Made by a program: the position numbers and the translations under genes | The notes under the pieces: generated by a model | What the model was told of the DNA's origin: nothing | Seen by the model: the letters and a program-made list of their open reading frames with translations, nothing else | The model's database searches: none | Origin: CAVALG01 sp963630555 | Lineage (GTDB): Bacteria > Bacillota > Clostridia > Oscillospirales > Acutalibacteraceae | Direction: 5' to 3' | DNA length: 64,000 bases | NCBI GenBank assembly: GCA_963630555.1 | Contig: CAVGND010000001.1 | Coordinates: 70,296-134,295 of the forward strand | Part shown: positions 23,775 through 31,826 of the stretch, piece by piece | How the letters are laid out: each line of letters begins with the position of its first letter | Numbering within the stretch: position 1 is the first letter of the stretch

Positions 23775-24950
23775 TTGTTTATCGGCAAAGTTTATAGGTT
23801 TATTTGCGGATATGTTGAATTTACTGCTGTCGGTGATAATCCCGAAAGCATACTTAATTCTTTTTTTAAAAACAGAATATTTATTTGGAATGTTCGCAGA
23901 ACAAACGGCTGCATCACCGCCTGCGTCGGTGCACACAATTATAAAAAAATACACTCGCTACGCAAAAAGGGGCAGAAAACTCGGGTAGTGAAAAAATACG
24001 GGATTCCGTTTTTTGCAAAAAAATATCGCTGCAGATACGGTATGTTAGTCGGGGCAATTATATTTTCAGTTCTTATGTTTTTTCTGCCCACACGAATATG
24101 GAATATCGAAATTTGCGGAAACGGCAGCATACCTACAGAAACAATAAGCAATGCTCTGAATTCGCTCGGCGTGTATGAAGGGGTTAGAGTTTCTTCACTT
24201 AACACCGGCGTGCTTAAATCGCAATTACCCTTAAAGATACCCGATATAGCCTGGGCAGCCGTAAATATCGACGGTATGAAGGTTACGGTTGAAATAAGCG
24301 AAACTCAAAAATCGGAACTTAAAAACGATCCTCCGTGTAATCTTAAAGCATCCCGTGACGGCATAATAAAATCAGTGCTTGTCAATAACGGCCGTGCGGA
24401 AGTCATCGCGGGACAATCTGTTGCAAAAGGAGATGTTTTGGTTTCGGGCGTTGCCGAATACAAAGATACAAGCATTGAATTCAAAACGGCAGACGGTGTT
24501 GTAACCGCCGAGGTTGAAAGGGAATTTAAGGTTTATGTGCCGTTTAAAAAAGTTGTGGCAGAAAGGACGGGCAAAAGTGAAAAACGTACCGTGATAAGGT
24601 TTATGCAAACAGATATTCCATTGTTTATCGGTAAAGTCAAGTATGATCACGATAAAAAATTAACGGAATACCGTTACAATAAAAACGGTTCGTACATACC
24701 GATAACATTCAAAAGTGCAAAATTTTATGAAACAAAAAACAGAACATATTTTATGTCGTATGATGAAGCGGTTGCGGAAGCGGATATACAACTTAAAAAT
24801 TATATATTAACGGATAAAAATGTTATTTCCGTTATATCGCAAAGCGATGAAATTCAAAAATCAAAGTACGGAATAACAGTAACACGCCTTGCAACTCTTG
24901 AAGAAAATATAGCAATTCCGGAAATTATATTATTTAGTACTGTAAATTAG
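23775..24950 (+). CDS. yqfD: Sporulation protein YqfD
   Basis: About 391 residues from a TTG at 23775, seven bases after the yqfC stop, with GGAGGTAGGAGA overlapping that stop; a longer frame beginning inside yqfC is rejected. One transmembrane helix (GMLVGAIIFSVLMFFLP, near residue 95) precedes a POTRA-like segment (VWNIEICGNGSIPTETI type) and a long extracytoplasmic beta-rich domain. A sigma-E-controlled forespore-engulfment-stage membrane protein by family. Coupled to yqfC. Confidence 0.88.
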   Translation: MFIGKVYRFICGYVEFTAVGDNPESILNSFFKNRIFIWNVRRTNGCITACVGAHNYKKIHSLRKKGQKTRVVKKYGIPFFAKKYRCRYGMLVGAIIFSVLMFFLPTRIWNIEICGNGSIPTETISNALNSLGVYEGVRVSSLNTGVLKSQLPLKIPDIAWAAVNIDGMKVTVEISETQKSELKNDPPCNLKASRDGIIKSVLVNNGRAEVIAGQSVAKGDVLVSGVAEYKDTSIEFKTADGVVTAEVEREFKVYVPFKKVVAERTGKSEKRTVIRFMQTDIPLFIGKVKYDHDKKLTEYRYNKNGSYIPITFKSAKFYETKNRTYFMSYDEAVAEADIQLKNYILTDKNVISVISQSDEIQKSKYGITVTRLATLEENIAIPEIILFSTVN

Positions 24951-25049
24951 TTAATAAATGTGTTACAATAGTATCGATAAGGGAAAATCGGGCTTTCAGC
25001 AGCGGTGATGCCGCTTTTGCATTTTAAATATTTGCGCGGAGGTTGAAAA

Positions 25050-26018
25050 ATGATTGAACAAACAGTTAATATTGAACGAATGGAACAGGTTGTTGAACTT
25101 TTCGGCAATTTTGACAAAAACGTTAAATTCATTGAAAACGAATATAACGTTACCGTTGTTTCACACGGAAGCGAAATAAAAGTCAAGGGTGAACCGGCAA
25201 AGGTCAGTCTTGCTATGCGTGCAATAAACGCTATGATAGAAACACTTAATAAAGGCGAAATGCTTAACGAGCAGAATATCAGGTACATCATCTCCCTGGT
25301 AGCCGATAATGAAGATTCAAACATTGGTAATTTAACCGACAGTGACTGTGTCTGCATTACTTCAAAGGGAAAACCGATCAAGGCAAAAACTTTCGGACAG
25401 CAGAAATACATTGACGCGATAGAAAAAAACACAATAACCGTGGGTGTCGGCCCTGCAGGAACCGGCAAAACATATTTAGCGGTTGCAGAAGCCGTTGCCG
25501 CTTTCAGAAGTAAACAGGTCAACAGAATTATTCTTACCCGCCCTGCGGTTGAAGCGGGCGAAAAGCTCGGGTTTTTACCGGGTGATTTACAGCAAAAAGT
25601 TGACCCGTATCTGCGCCCGCTTTATGACGCATTGTTTGATATGCTGGGAGCAGAGAACTTTGCAAAATGTCAGGAACGCGGCGATATTGAGGTTGCACCG
25701 CTTGCGTATATGCGCGGACGAACCCTTGACGACAGTTTTATAATATTGGATGAAGCACAAAATACCACCGGTGAACAAATGAAAATGTTTTTAACCCGTT
25801 TAGGCTTTAATTCAAAAGCGGTAGTTACAGGCGATATCACACAGATCGACCTGCCGGACGGCAAAAAGTCGGGACTGAAAGAGGCTGTTTCCATACTTAA
25901 AAACATTAAAGATATTGCAATAATAAAATTCAGCGAAAAAGATGTAGTACGCCACCACCTTGTACAGGAAATTATAAAGGCTTACGAAAAGGCATATGAG
26001 AGAAGGCAAAGAGTATGA
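25050..26018 (+). CDS. PhoH-family ATPase (PhoL/YlaK type)
   Basis: 322 residues. N-terminal KH-like segment (about 20-80), then a P-loop ATPase with Walker A GPAGTGKTYLA (near 133) and Walker B FIILDEAQNT (near 230). PhoH proteins are linked to RNA metabolism next to ybeY; direct activity is not settled. It overlaps ybeY by 4 bases (ATGA), so the two are translationally coupled. The yqfD-phoH gap holds a small AGCGG/CCGCT hairpin followed by T-rich sequence. Confidence 0.92.
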   Translation: MIEQTVNIERMEQVVELFGNFDKNVKFIENEYNVTVVSHGSEIKVKGEPAKVSLAMRAINAMIETLNKGEMLNEQNIRYIISLVADNEDSNIGNLTDSDCVCITSKGKPIKAKTFGQQKYIDAIEKNTITVGVGPAGTGKTYLAVAEAVAAFRSKQVNRIILTRPAVEAGEKLGFLPGDLQQKVDPYLRPLYDALFDMLGAENFAKCQERGDIEVAPLAYMRGRTLDDSFIILDEAQNTTGEQMKMFLTRLGFNSKAVVTGDITQIDLPDGKKSGLKEAVSILKNIKDIAIIKFSEKDVVRHHLVQEIIKAYEKAYERRQRV

Positions 26019-26488
26019 CGTTTTTAGAATTCTCAAACAACCAAAATCTTATAGAAATTGACGACTTGTTGTTAAATCTTGTAAAACGTGCTTGCGAAGC
26101 AACATTGGAATATGAAAACTTCCGCGGTGACGCCGAAATATCCTTTACTTTTGCCGATAATTCTGAAATACACGAACTTAATTTGCGTTTTCGTAATATT
26201 GACCGTGAAACCGATGTGCTTTCTTTTCCACTTAGCGAGAACGGGGAATATGACATAGACCCCGAAAACGGTGCCTGTCAATTGGGTGATATAGTAATTT
26301 CCGTAGAAAAAGCAAAACAACAAGCGGAGGAATACGGTCACTCCTTCAACCGTGAAGTTGCTTTTTTGACAGTTCACTCTATGCTTCATTTGCTGGGTTA
26401 CGATCACGTGAACAATAAAACAGAGGAAGAAGATATGTTTAAAAGACAGCACGAGATTCTTAAAGAAATGGGCGTAAATAGGGAATGA
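26015..26488 (+). CDS. ybeY: Endoribonuclease YbeY
   Basis: Metal-dependent endoribonuclease for 16S rRNA 3'-end maturation and ribosome quality control. 157 residues with the zinc-binding signature HSMLHLLGYDH (near residue 120; three histidines) and the conserved RNIDRETDVLSFPL segment. Starts within phoH and overlaps dgkA by 4 bases. In B. subtilis a gene for the 7TM-HD phosphodiesterase (yqfF) lies between phoH and ybeY; it is absent here. Confidence 0.95.
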   Translation: MTFLEFSNNQNLIEIDDLLLNLVKRACEATLEYENFRGDAEISFTFADNSEIHELNLRFRNIDRETDVLSFPLSENGEYDIDPENGACQLGDIVISVEKAKQQAEEYGHSFNREVAFLTVHSMLHLLGYDHVNNKTEEEDMFKRQHEILKEMGVNRE

Positions 26489-26937
26489 ACGGCTTTTTTA
26501 AAAGTTTTCAATATGCCTTTGAGGGTGTTGCTGCTGTTTTTAAATCCGGTCGCAATTTCAGATTTATGTGTTTTTGCGGTTTGTTGAGTATTACTGCCGC
26601 AATTCCGGTTTTAAAAAAACCGACCGAATGGATGACCCTTATTTCGGCTATAGGTATGACTTTATGTGCCGAAGCATTTAACTGTTCGATTGAGCGTTTG
26701 AGTGACAGAGTTACTAAACGTCGTGAAGAATATATAAAATATGTTAAAGACGCGGCAGCTGCGGCTGTGCTGATTTTATCAATATCCGATTTAATAATTG
26801 GTATATTATTATTCTGTATCGACTGTAAGTTTCTTAAAATATTCGATTATTGCCGCAATCACTTGTGGTATCCGGTTGTTATAGCCGCCTTAATTATTAT
26901 CGCATTTATAAAGGTGCCGCAAAAACATAAAGATTAA
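26485..26937 (+). CDS. dgkA: Diacylglycerol/undecaprenol kinase
   Basis: Small integral membrane kinase; the Gram-positive form phosphorylates undecaprenol for cell-wall lipid carrier recycling. 150 residues with three core helices and the catalytic stretch CAEAFNCSIERLSDRV, which keeps the E-x-x-N pair of the family. It has an added fourth hydrophobic segment at the C-terminus (WYPVVIAALIIIAFI), longer than the usual ~125 residues. Overlaps ybeY. Confidence 0.88.
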   Translation: MNGFFKSFQYAFEGVAAVFKSGRNFRFMCFCGLLSITAAIPVLKKPTEWMTLISAIGMTLCAEAFNCSIERLSDRVTKRREEYIKYVKDAAAAAVLILSISDLIIGILLFCIDCKFLKIFDYCRNHLWYPVVIAALIIIAFIKVPQKHKD

Positions 26938-26957
26938 AAATGAACGAGGAATAAAAT

Positions 26958-27881
26958 ATGAACGAGCAAACTGCCGCATTTATCTCTATAATCGGTCGTC
27001 CGAATGTCGGGAAATCTTCAATTCTTAACCGTATAATCGGTCAAAAAGTCGCAATAGTATCCGATAAATCCCAAACTACGCGCACGCGCATAATGGGTGT
27101 TTATAACAAGGAAAACGCACAACTTGTTTACATAGACACCCCGGGATTTCATAAACCTAAAAATATTTTGGGTGAAAAAATGATAAAAGCTGTTGGGGAC
27201 GGTATGAGTGATGCTGACGCGGTAACGCTTGTTGTTGAAGCAAGTCCCAAGTTCGGGTTTGACCCCGAAAATTTGCCTGCTGCCGAACTTGAACTTATAA
27301 ACAGTATAAAAAAGCGCCGTTTAAGTGCGGTACTTGTAATAAACAAGATTGATATGCTGGGCGATAAGTCGGAATTATTACCAATGATTTCGGCATACAG
27401 TGCCCACCTTGACTTTGATGCGGTTGTACCGCTTTCCGCCAAAACGGGGGAGGGAATAGATACTCTGATTACAGAGCAATTAAAATTTGCCGCACCTTCG
27501 CCGCATTATTTTGATGACGATTCTTATACCGACCAACCCGAACGAGTAATGGTTGCCGAAATAATCAGAGAAAAGATCCTGCGACTTATGGACAAGGAAA
27601 TACCGCACGGAATAGCGGTTGAAATCGAAAAATTTTCGGAACGCAAAAACAAAGCCGGAGAGACCGTTATGGATATTGGTGCCGTAATATATTGCGAGCG
27701 TGAATCACACAAAGGTATTGTTATCGGAAAAGGCGGCACTATGCTCAAAAAAATCGGTACACTTGCCAGAACCGACCTTGAAGATTTTTTTTGCTGTAAG
27801 GTCAACTTGCAACTTTGGGTAAAAGTTAAAGAAGATTGGCGCAATCGCGGCGGAATAATCCACAATTTCGGACTTGACTGA
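26958..27881 (+). CDS. era: GTPase Era
   Basis: Ras-like GTPase that binds the 3' end of 16S rRNA through a KH domain during 30S assembly. 307 residues: G1 GRPNVGKSS, switch with TTRTRIMG, G3 DTPGFHKP, G4 NKID, then the C-terminal KH domain (about 205-290) with SHKGIVIGKGGTMLKKIG. Separated from dgkA by 20 bases; cdd, often between them in Bacillus, is missing. Confidence 0.96.
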   Translation: MNEQTAAFISIIGRPNVGKSSILNRIIGQKVAIVSDKSQTTRTRIMGVYNKENAQLVYIDTPGFHKPKNILGEKMIKAVGDGMSDADAVTLVVEASPKFGFDPENLPAAELELINSIKKRRLSAVLVINKIDMLGDKSELLPMISAYSAHLDFDAVVPLSAKTGEGIDTLITEQLKFAAPSPHYFDDDSYTDQPERVMVAEIIREKILRLMDKEIPHGIAVEIEKFSERKNKAGETVMDIGAVIYCERESHKGIVIGKGGTMLKKIGTLARTDLEDFFCCKVNLQLWVKVKEDWRNRGGIIHNFGLD

Positions 27882-27950
27882 TATTACCTTTAATATTGCG
27901 GTTCACGGTGCCCAAAATAATTTTACAAAAATATTTTGGAGGTCTTGAAA

Positions 27951-28109
27951 ATGAATAGTTTTGAGGCATGGAATATATTTTTAAAAACGGGTGCTGTTGA
28001 GGACTATATTAATTATTCAAGGTGCAGAAAACATGAGATCGGCGGTGGTGTACAGTATGAAAATCAAAACAACGGGTCTGGTATTAAAGACAACCGACAT
28101 AAGGGATAA
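27951..28109 (+). CDS. yqzL: YqzL-like small protein
   Basis: 52 residues from ATG 27951, eight bases after TTGGAGG. The first half reads SFEAWNIFLKTGAVEDYINY, the W-x3-F-x2-TG-x2-x2-Y pattern of the YqzL family, which occupies this place between era and recO in B. subtilis. The second half overlaps the start of recO by 53 bases in another frame and may be read-through with little constraint. Function unknown. Confidence 0.65.
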   Translation: MNSFEAWNIFLKTGAVEDYINYSRCRKHEIGGGVQYENQNNGSGIKDNRHKG

Positions 28110-28809
28110 CGATAAGGTGTTGACGGTGCTGTCACCGGAATACGGTCTTATGAGCGTTTTTGCAAACGGCATACGCAAAATAGGGCACCGAAATGCCGCC
28201 GCCTGTTCACCGTTTTGTTATTCGGAGTTTACATTAAACAGGGGTTCAAGAGGCGCATACACAGTAACGGAAGCAACCGTGAACGAAATGTTTTACGAAC
28301 TGCGTTCGGATATTATTAAATTATCTGTAGCGCAGTACATATGCGAAATTTGCATTTTCTTTTCGGATGAGGGCGATCCGGCTTCAGAATTGTTGCGAAC
28401 TGCATTGAATTGTCTTTATTGCCTTGCAAACGAAAAGGCAAGCCCAGAACTTGTTAAAGCGGTTGCAGAACTGCGTACAGCCTCAGTTTGCGGATATATG
28501 CCGAGCATTGATGGGTGCAAAAATTGCGGAAAAATGAATGCCGATTTTTATTTTAATATAAATGACGGCGTACTGTTTTGTAAAGATTGCCTCACAGGCG
28601 GGGCGTTTATTCCCGTAAACAATACGGTTCTTGCCGCTATGCAACATATAATATATTCAGAAATGAAAAGGCTCTTTTCGTTTCAAATACCGAAAAAAGC
28701 AGAATCCGAACTATCAAATTTAACAGAAAAATACCTTCGCGAACAAACGGAACATCGTTTTAAAATGCCTGATTTCATAAGATCGCTCGGAATCACTTCC
28801 GTCATCTGA
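28057..28809 (+). CDS. recO: DNA repair protein RecO
   Basis: Loads RecA with RecR on SSB-coated DNA. 250 residues from ATG 28057 (MKIKTTGLVLKTTDIRDNDK, the typical start); longer in-frame extensions run through yqzL. N-terminal OB fold, helical middle, and a zinc-binding cluster CKNCGKM...FCKDC (near residues 153-180). Twelve bases before mutS2. Confidence 0.92.
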   Translation: MKIKTTGLVLKTTDIRDNDKVLTVLSPEYGLMSVFANGIRKIGHRNAAACSPFCYSEFTLNRGSRGAYTVTEATVNEMFYELRSDIIKLSVAQYICEICIFFSDEGDPASELLRTALNCLYCLANEKASPELVKAVAELRTASVCGYMPSIDGCKNCGKMNADFYFNINDGVLFCKDCLTGGAFIPVNNTVLAAMQHIIYSEMKRLFSFQIPKKAESELSNLTEKYLREQTEHRFKMPDFIRSLGITSVI

Positions 28810-28821
28810 TAAAGGAGAAAA

Positions 28822-31209
28822 ATGAAAAAACACGACGAACAATATTATATTGCGCTTGAATTAGATAAAGTGCTTGCAAAACTTTCGGACTGCACCGATA
28901 TGGCGGACGCAAAAGAACTTTCGTTAACTCTTTCGCCTTCATCTGATATGGGTGAAGTCAAAAGACGACTTAGCGAAACCGATGAAGCCTATGTTCTGTC
29001 GGCAAAATTCGGCGCGCCGTCATTCGGTGCTGCGAAAAATGTAATTAACCCACTCGCCCGTGCCTCTTCGGGTGCGGTTCTTTCAATGCGTGAATTTTTA
29101 GATATCGGCGAAACGCTGCGGGTTATACGCTCTGTAAAGGAGTGGCGTAATAATTCGGAAAGTAATAGTACACCGATCACCGACGAGCTGTTTGACATAC
29201 TTACCCCGTTAAAATATTTTGAAGATAAAATATTCACATCTGTTAAAAACGAAGAAGAATTGTTTGATACGGCTTCTCCCGAACTGAATAACATCCGGCG
29301 ACAAATGCGGGCATGTGCCTCGAATGTACGTGACCGACTTGATAATATGATTAAAAGCGGCACAACTGCAAAATATTTGCAGGACGCAATTGTAACACAG
29401 CGCGACGGACGATTTGTTGTCCCGGTAAAAGTTGAATACCGTGCTCAGGTTCCCGGACTTGTACACGACACATCTTCGTCGGGCGCAACCGTATTTATAG
29501 AGCCTATGGCGGTCGTTGAAATAAACAATGAAATAAAGATACTTCAGTCTAAAGAAAAAGATGAAATCGAACGCATTTTAACGGAACTGTCCGCAGATGC
29601 TGCCGGCATATCAAAAACCGCTGCCGACTCATATAAAGCACTTGTTAATTTAAGTTTTATTTTCGGTAAAGCCGACCTTGCATATAAAATGCGTGCTGCA
29701 AAGCCATTAGTTAATGACAGCGAAAGAATTGTGCTGAAAAATGCACGCCATCCTCTGATACCCGACTCACGCGTTGTGCCGATATCGGTCGAATTGGGAA
29801 AAAATTTCGACACGCTTGTTATAACAGGGCCCAACACAGGCGGCAAAACCGTGGCGATAAAAACTTTGGGGCTTTTAACCCTCATGACTATGTGCGGCTT
29901 GATGGTACCGTGTGACGACGGCTGTGAGATCGGCGTATTCCGCAATGTGTTTGCAGATATAGGCGATGAGCAAAGCATCGAGCAATCGCTTTCTACTTTT
30001 TCGGCACATATGACCAATATTATATCAATTATAAAAAGAGCAGGAAAGGGCAGCCTTGTGCTTATTGATGAGCTGGGATCCGGCACCGACCCTGTTGAGG
30101 GCGCTGCACTCGCAACCGCCATTCTTGATCAATTGCGTAAAAACGGTGCCCTTATTGCCGCCACTACGCATTATCCCGAACTTAAAGCCTATGCTCTTAA
30201 GACCGACGGTGTCGCAAATGCTTGCTGCGAATTTGATATAAAAACTCTTACACCTACATACAGGCTGATTATTGGTGCTCCCGGGCGTTCAAACGCGTTT
30301 GCAATTTCGAAAAAATTGGGGTTGCCCGAAAATATTATAAAAAGTGCGGAAAGCCTTGTTTCAGAAGATGCAAGGAAATTTGAAACGGTTGTCGCAGCAC
30401 TTGATGAGGCACGCCACAACGCCGAAACCGAAGCAAAAAAGGCGGAAAAAATACGCATTGAACTGGAAACGGTTCGCCAAAAAAATAAGCAACGGGCAGA
30501 TAACATTAAAGCGGAGAAAAGCAAGATTCTGGAACGCGCAAGAAATGAGGCAATGAATATTGTTGAAAAGGCACGAGCCGAATCTTCACGTCTGCTCGGC
30601 GAACTTGAAGATATTAAAAAACAAGAAAACAAAGCCGCAGCCGACAGATTGGCAAAGGCACGTACTGCAGTTAAATCCGGCATTAAAAAACTCGAGAATA
30701 CCGCCGATCCGGTTGTAAATAATTCGGTGGATGAGTATAAACTCGACCGACCGCCGAAGGTCGGCGAGGAAATCAAAATAATAGATATTGACCGTTGCGG
30801 TACGGTTCTTGAAGTTGATGAAAAATCAAAAAACGCTTTGGTTTTAGCGGGAATTATAAAATTGCGTGTTTCTTTTGATAATCTTGCAGCCGTAACACAA
30901 AAACCGAAACAGCAAATACCGCGCACACGCAATGTAAATCACGGCATCAGCGCCGCAACGCGACGTGCCGCTCTTGAAATTGACCTTAGGGGTATGGCAA
31001 GCGATGAAGCCGTAATGGAACTTGACAGATTTATTGACGACGCGATTATTTCAAAGGTACACTCCGTATCAATTATACACGGAAAGGGTACAGGTGTGCT
31101 GAGAAAAACTGTTGCAGACTATTTAAGACATAACAGGTCTGTAGCCTCTTTCAGGCTCGGCACATTCGGCAAAGGCGAAAGCGGAGTAACAATAGCGGAA
31201 CTGAAATAA
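28822..31209 (+). CDS. mutS2: Endonuclease MutS2
   Basis: MutS-like ATPase that blocks homologous recombination and, in Bacillus, acts on collided ribosomes. 795 residues: helical lever region, ATPase with Walker A TGPNTGGKTVAIKT (near 336) and Walker B LVLIDELGSGTDP, a lysine/alanine-rich coiled coil (about 520-620), a KOW-like segment and a C-terminal Smr domain (IDLRGMASDEA and IIHGKGTG, near 715-795). The mismatch-recognition domain of MutS1 is absent, as expected for this class. Confidence 0.95.
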   Translation: MKKHDEQYYIALELDKVLAKLSDCTDMADAKELSLTLSPSSDMGEVKRRLSETDEAYVLSAKFGAPSFGAAKNVINPLARASSGAVLSMREFLDIGETLRVIRSVKEWRNNSESNSTPITDELFDILTPLKYFEDKIFTSVKNEEELFDTASPELNNIRRQMRACASNVRDRLDNMIKSGTTAKYLQDAIVTQRDGRFVVPVKVEYRAQVPGLVHDTSSSGATVFIEPMAVVEINNEIKILQSKEKDEIERILTELSADAAGISKTAADSYKALVNLSFIFGKADLAYKMRAAKPLVNDSERIVLKNARHPLIPDSRVVPISVELGKNFDTLVITGPNTGGKTVAIKTLGLLTLMTMCGLMVPCDDGCEIGVFRNVFADIGDEQSIEQSLSTFSAHMTNIISIIKRAGKGSLVLIDELGSGTDPVEGAALATAILDQLRKNGALIAATTHYPELKAYALKTDGVANACCEFDIKTLTPTYRLIIGAPGRSNAFAISKKLGLPENIIKSAESLVSEDARKFETVVAALDEARHNAETEAKKAEKIRIELETVRQKNKQRADNIKAEKSKILERARNEAMNIVEKARAESSRLLGELEDIKKQENKAAADRLAKARTAVKSGIKKLENTADPVVNNSVDEYKLDRPPKVGEEIKIIDIDRCGTVLEVDEKSKNALVLAGIIKLRVSFDNLAAVTQKPKQQIPRTRNVNHGISAATRRAALEIDLRGMASDEAVMELDRFIDDAIISKVHSVSIIHGKGTGVLRKTVADYLRHNRSVASFRLGTFGKGESGVTIAELK

Positions 31210-31224
31210 AACGGGGGGCGCAAT

Positions 31225-31797
31225 ATGAAACTTATAATTGCTTCAAACAACGGACATAAATTAAATGAAATTAAGGCAATACTCGGGGAACGGTTTGATG
31301 AAATACTCTCACTAAAAGAAGCGGGGGTTGACCACGATACCGTTGAGGATGGGCATACATTTATCGAAAATGCAATAAAAAAAGCAAGCGAAATTACCGC
31401 GATTACCGGATGTTGTGCGCTGGCTGATGACAGCGGCCTTTGCGTTGATGCACTCGGCGGCGCTCCGGGTATTTACTCTGCGCGTTTTTGCGGGGAACAC
31501 GGTAATGATAAGAAAAACAATCAGCTTTTGTTAAAAAAATTAGATGGGATTTCCGAACGTTCCGCGCACTTTGTCTGTGCGGTTGCTTTAGCATACCCCG
31601 ACGGAACATTTAAAACAGCCGAAGGTAGGTTTTACGGTATAATAGGATACGAAGAAAAGGGTACAAATGGCTTTGGGTACGACCCTTTATTTTATATTCC
31701 TGAATACGGCAAAACCGCCGCCGAACTTTCGGCGGAACAAAAGAACGCCATCAGTCACAGAAAAAAAGCGCTCGAACTCTTACTTAAAAAATTGTAA
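31225..31797 (+). CDS. rdgB: XTP/dITP diphosphatase (RdgB/HAM1)
   Basis: Cleaves non-canonical purine triphosphates (ITP, XTP, dITP) to monophosphates. 190 residues with the N-terminal IIASNNGHKLNEIKAIL, the active-site ALADDSGLCVDALGG, FGYDPLF and the terminal ISHRKKAL. Start 15 bases after mutS2 and behind GGGGG. Its last codons hold the hairpin that terminates the facing glmS transcript. Confidence 0.94.
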   Translation: MKLIIASNNGHKLNEIKAILGERFDEILSLKEAGVDHDTVEDGHTFIENAIKKASEITAITGCCALADDSGLCVDALGGAPGIYSARFCGEHGNDKKNNQLLLKKLDGISERSAHFVCAVALAYPDGTFKTAEGRFYGIIGYEEKGTNGFGYDPLFYIPEYGKTAAELSAEQKNAISHRKKALELLLKKL

Positions 31798-31808
31798 GAA
31801 TTCGAGCG
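31769..31808 (-). terminator. glmS terminator embedded in the end of rdgB
   Basis: CGCTCGAACTCTTAC (31769-31783) pairs with 31794-31808 (15 bp, one mismatch). On the minus strand it is followed at once by seven T (complement of 31761-31767). The rdgB stop codon lies inside the right arm. Confidence 0.75.
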
Positions 31809-31826
31809 GACGGTTCTGCCGTTTAA

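Noticed and set aside
30189..30932. 247-codon minus-strand frame opposite mutS2
   Set aside because: Antisense of the Ala/Lys-rich coiled coil of MutS2; composition is explained by that and no promoter or ribosome site is present.
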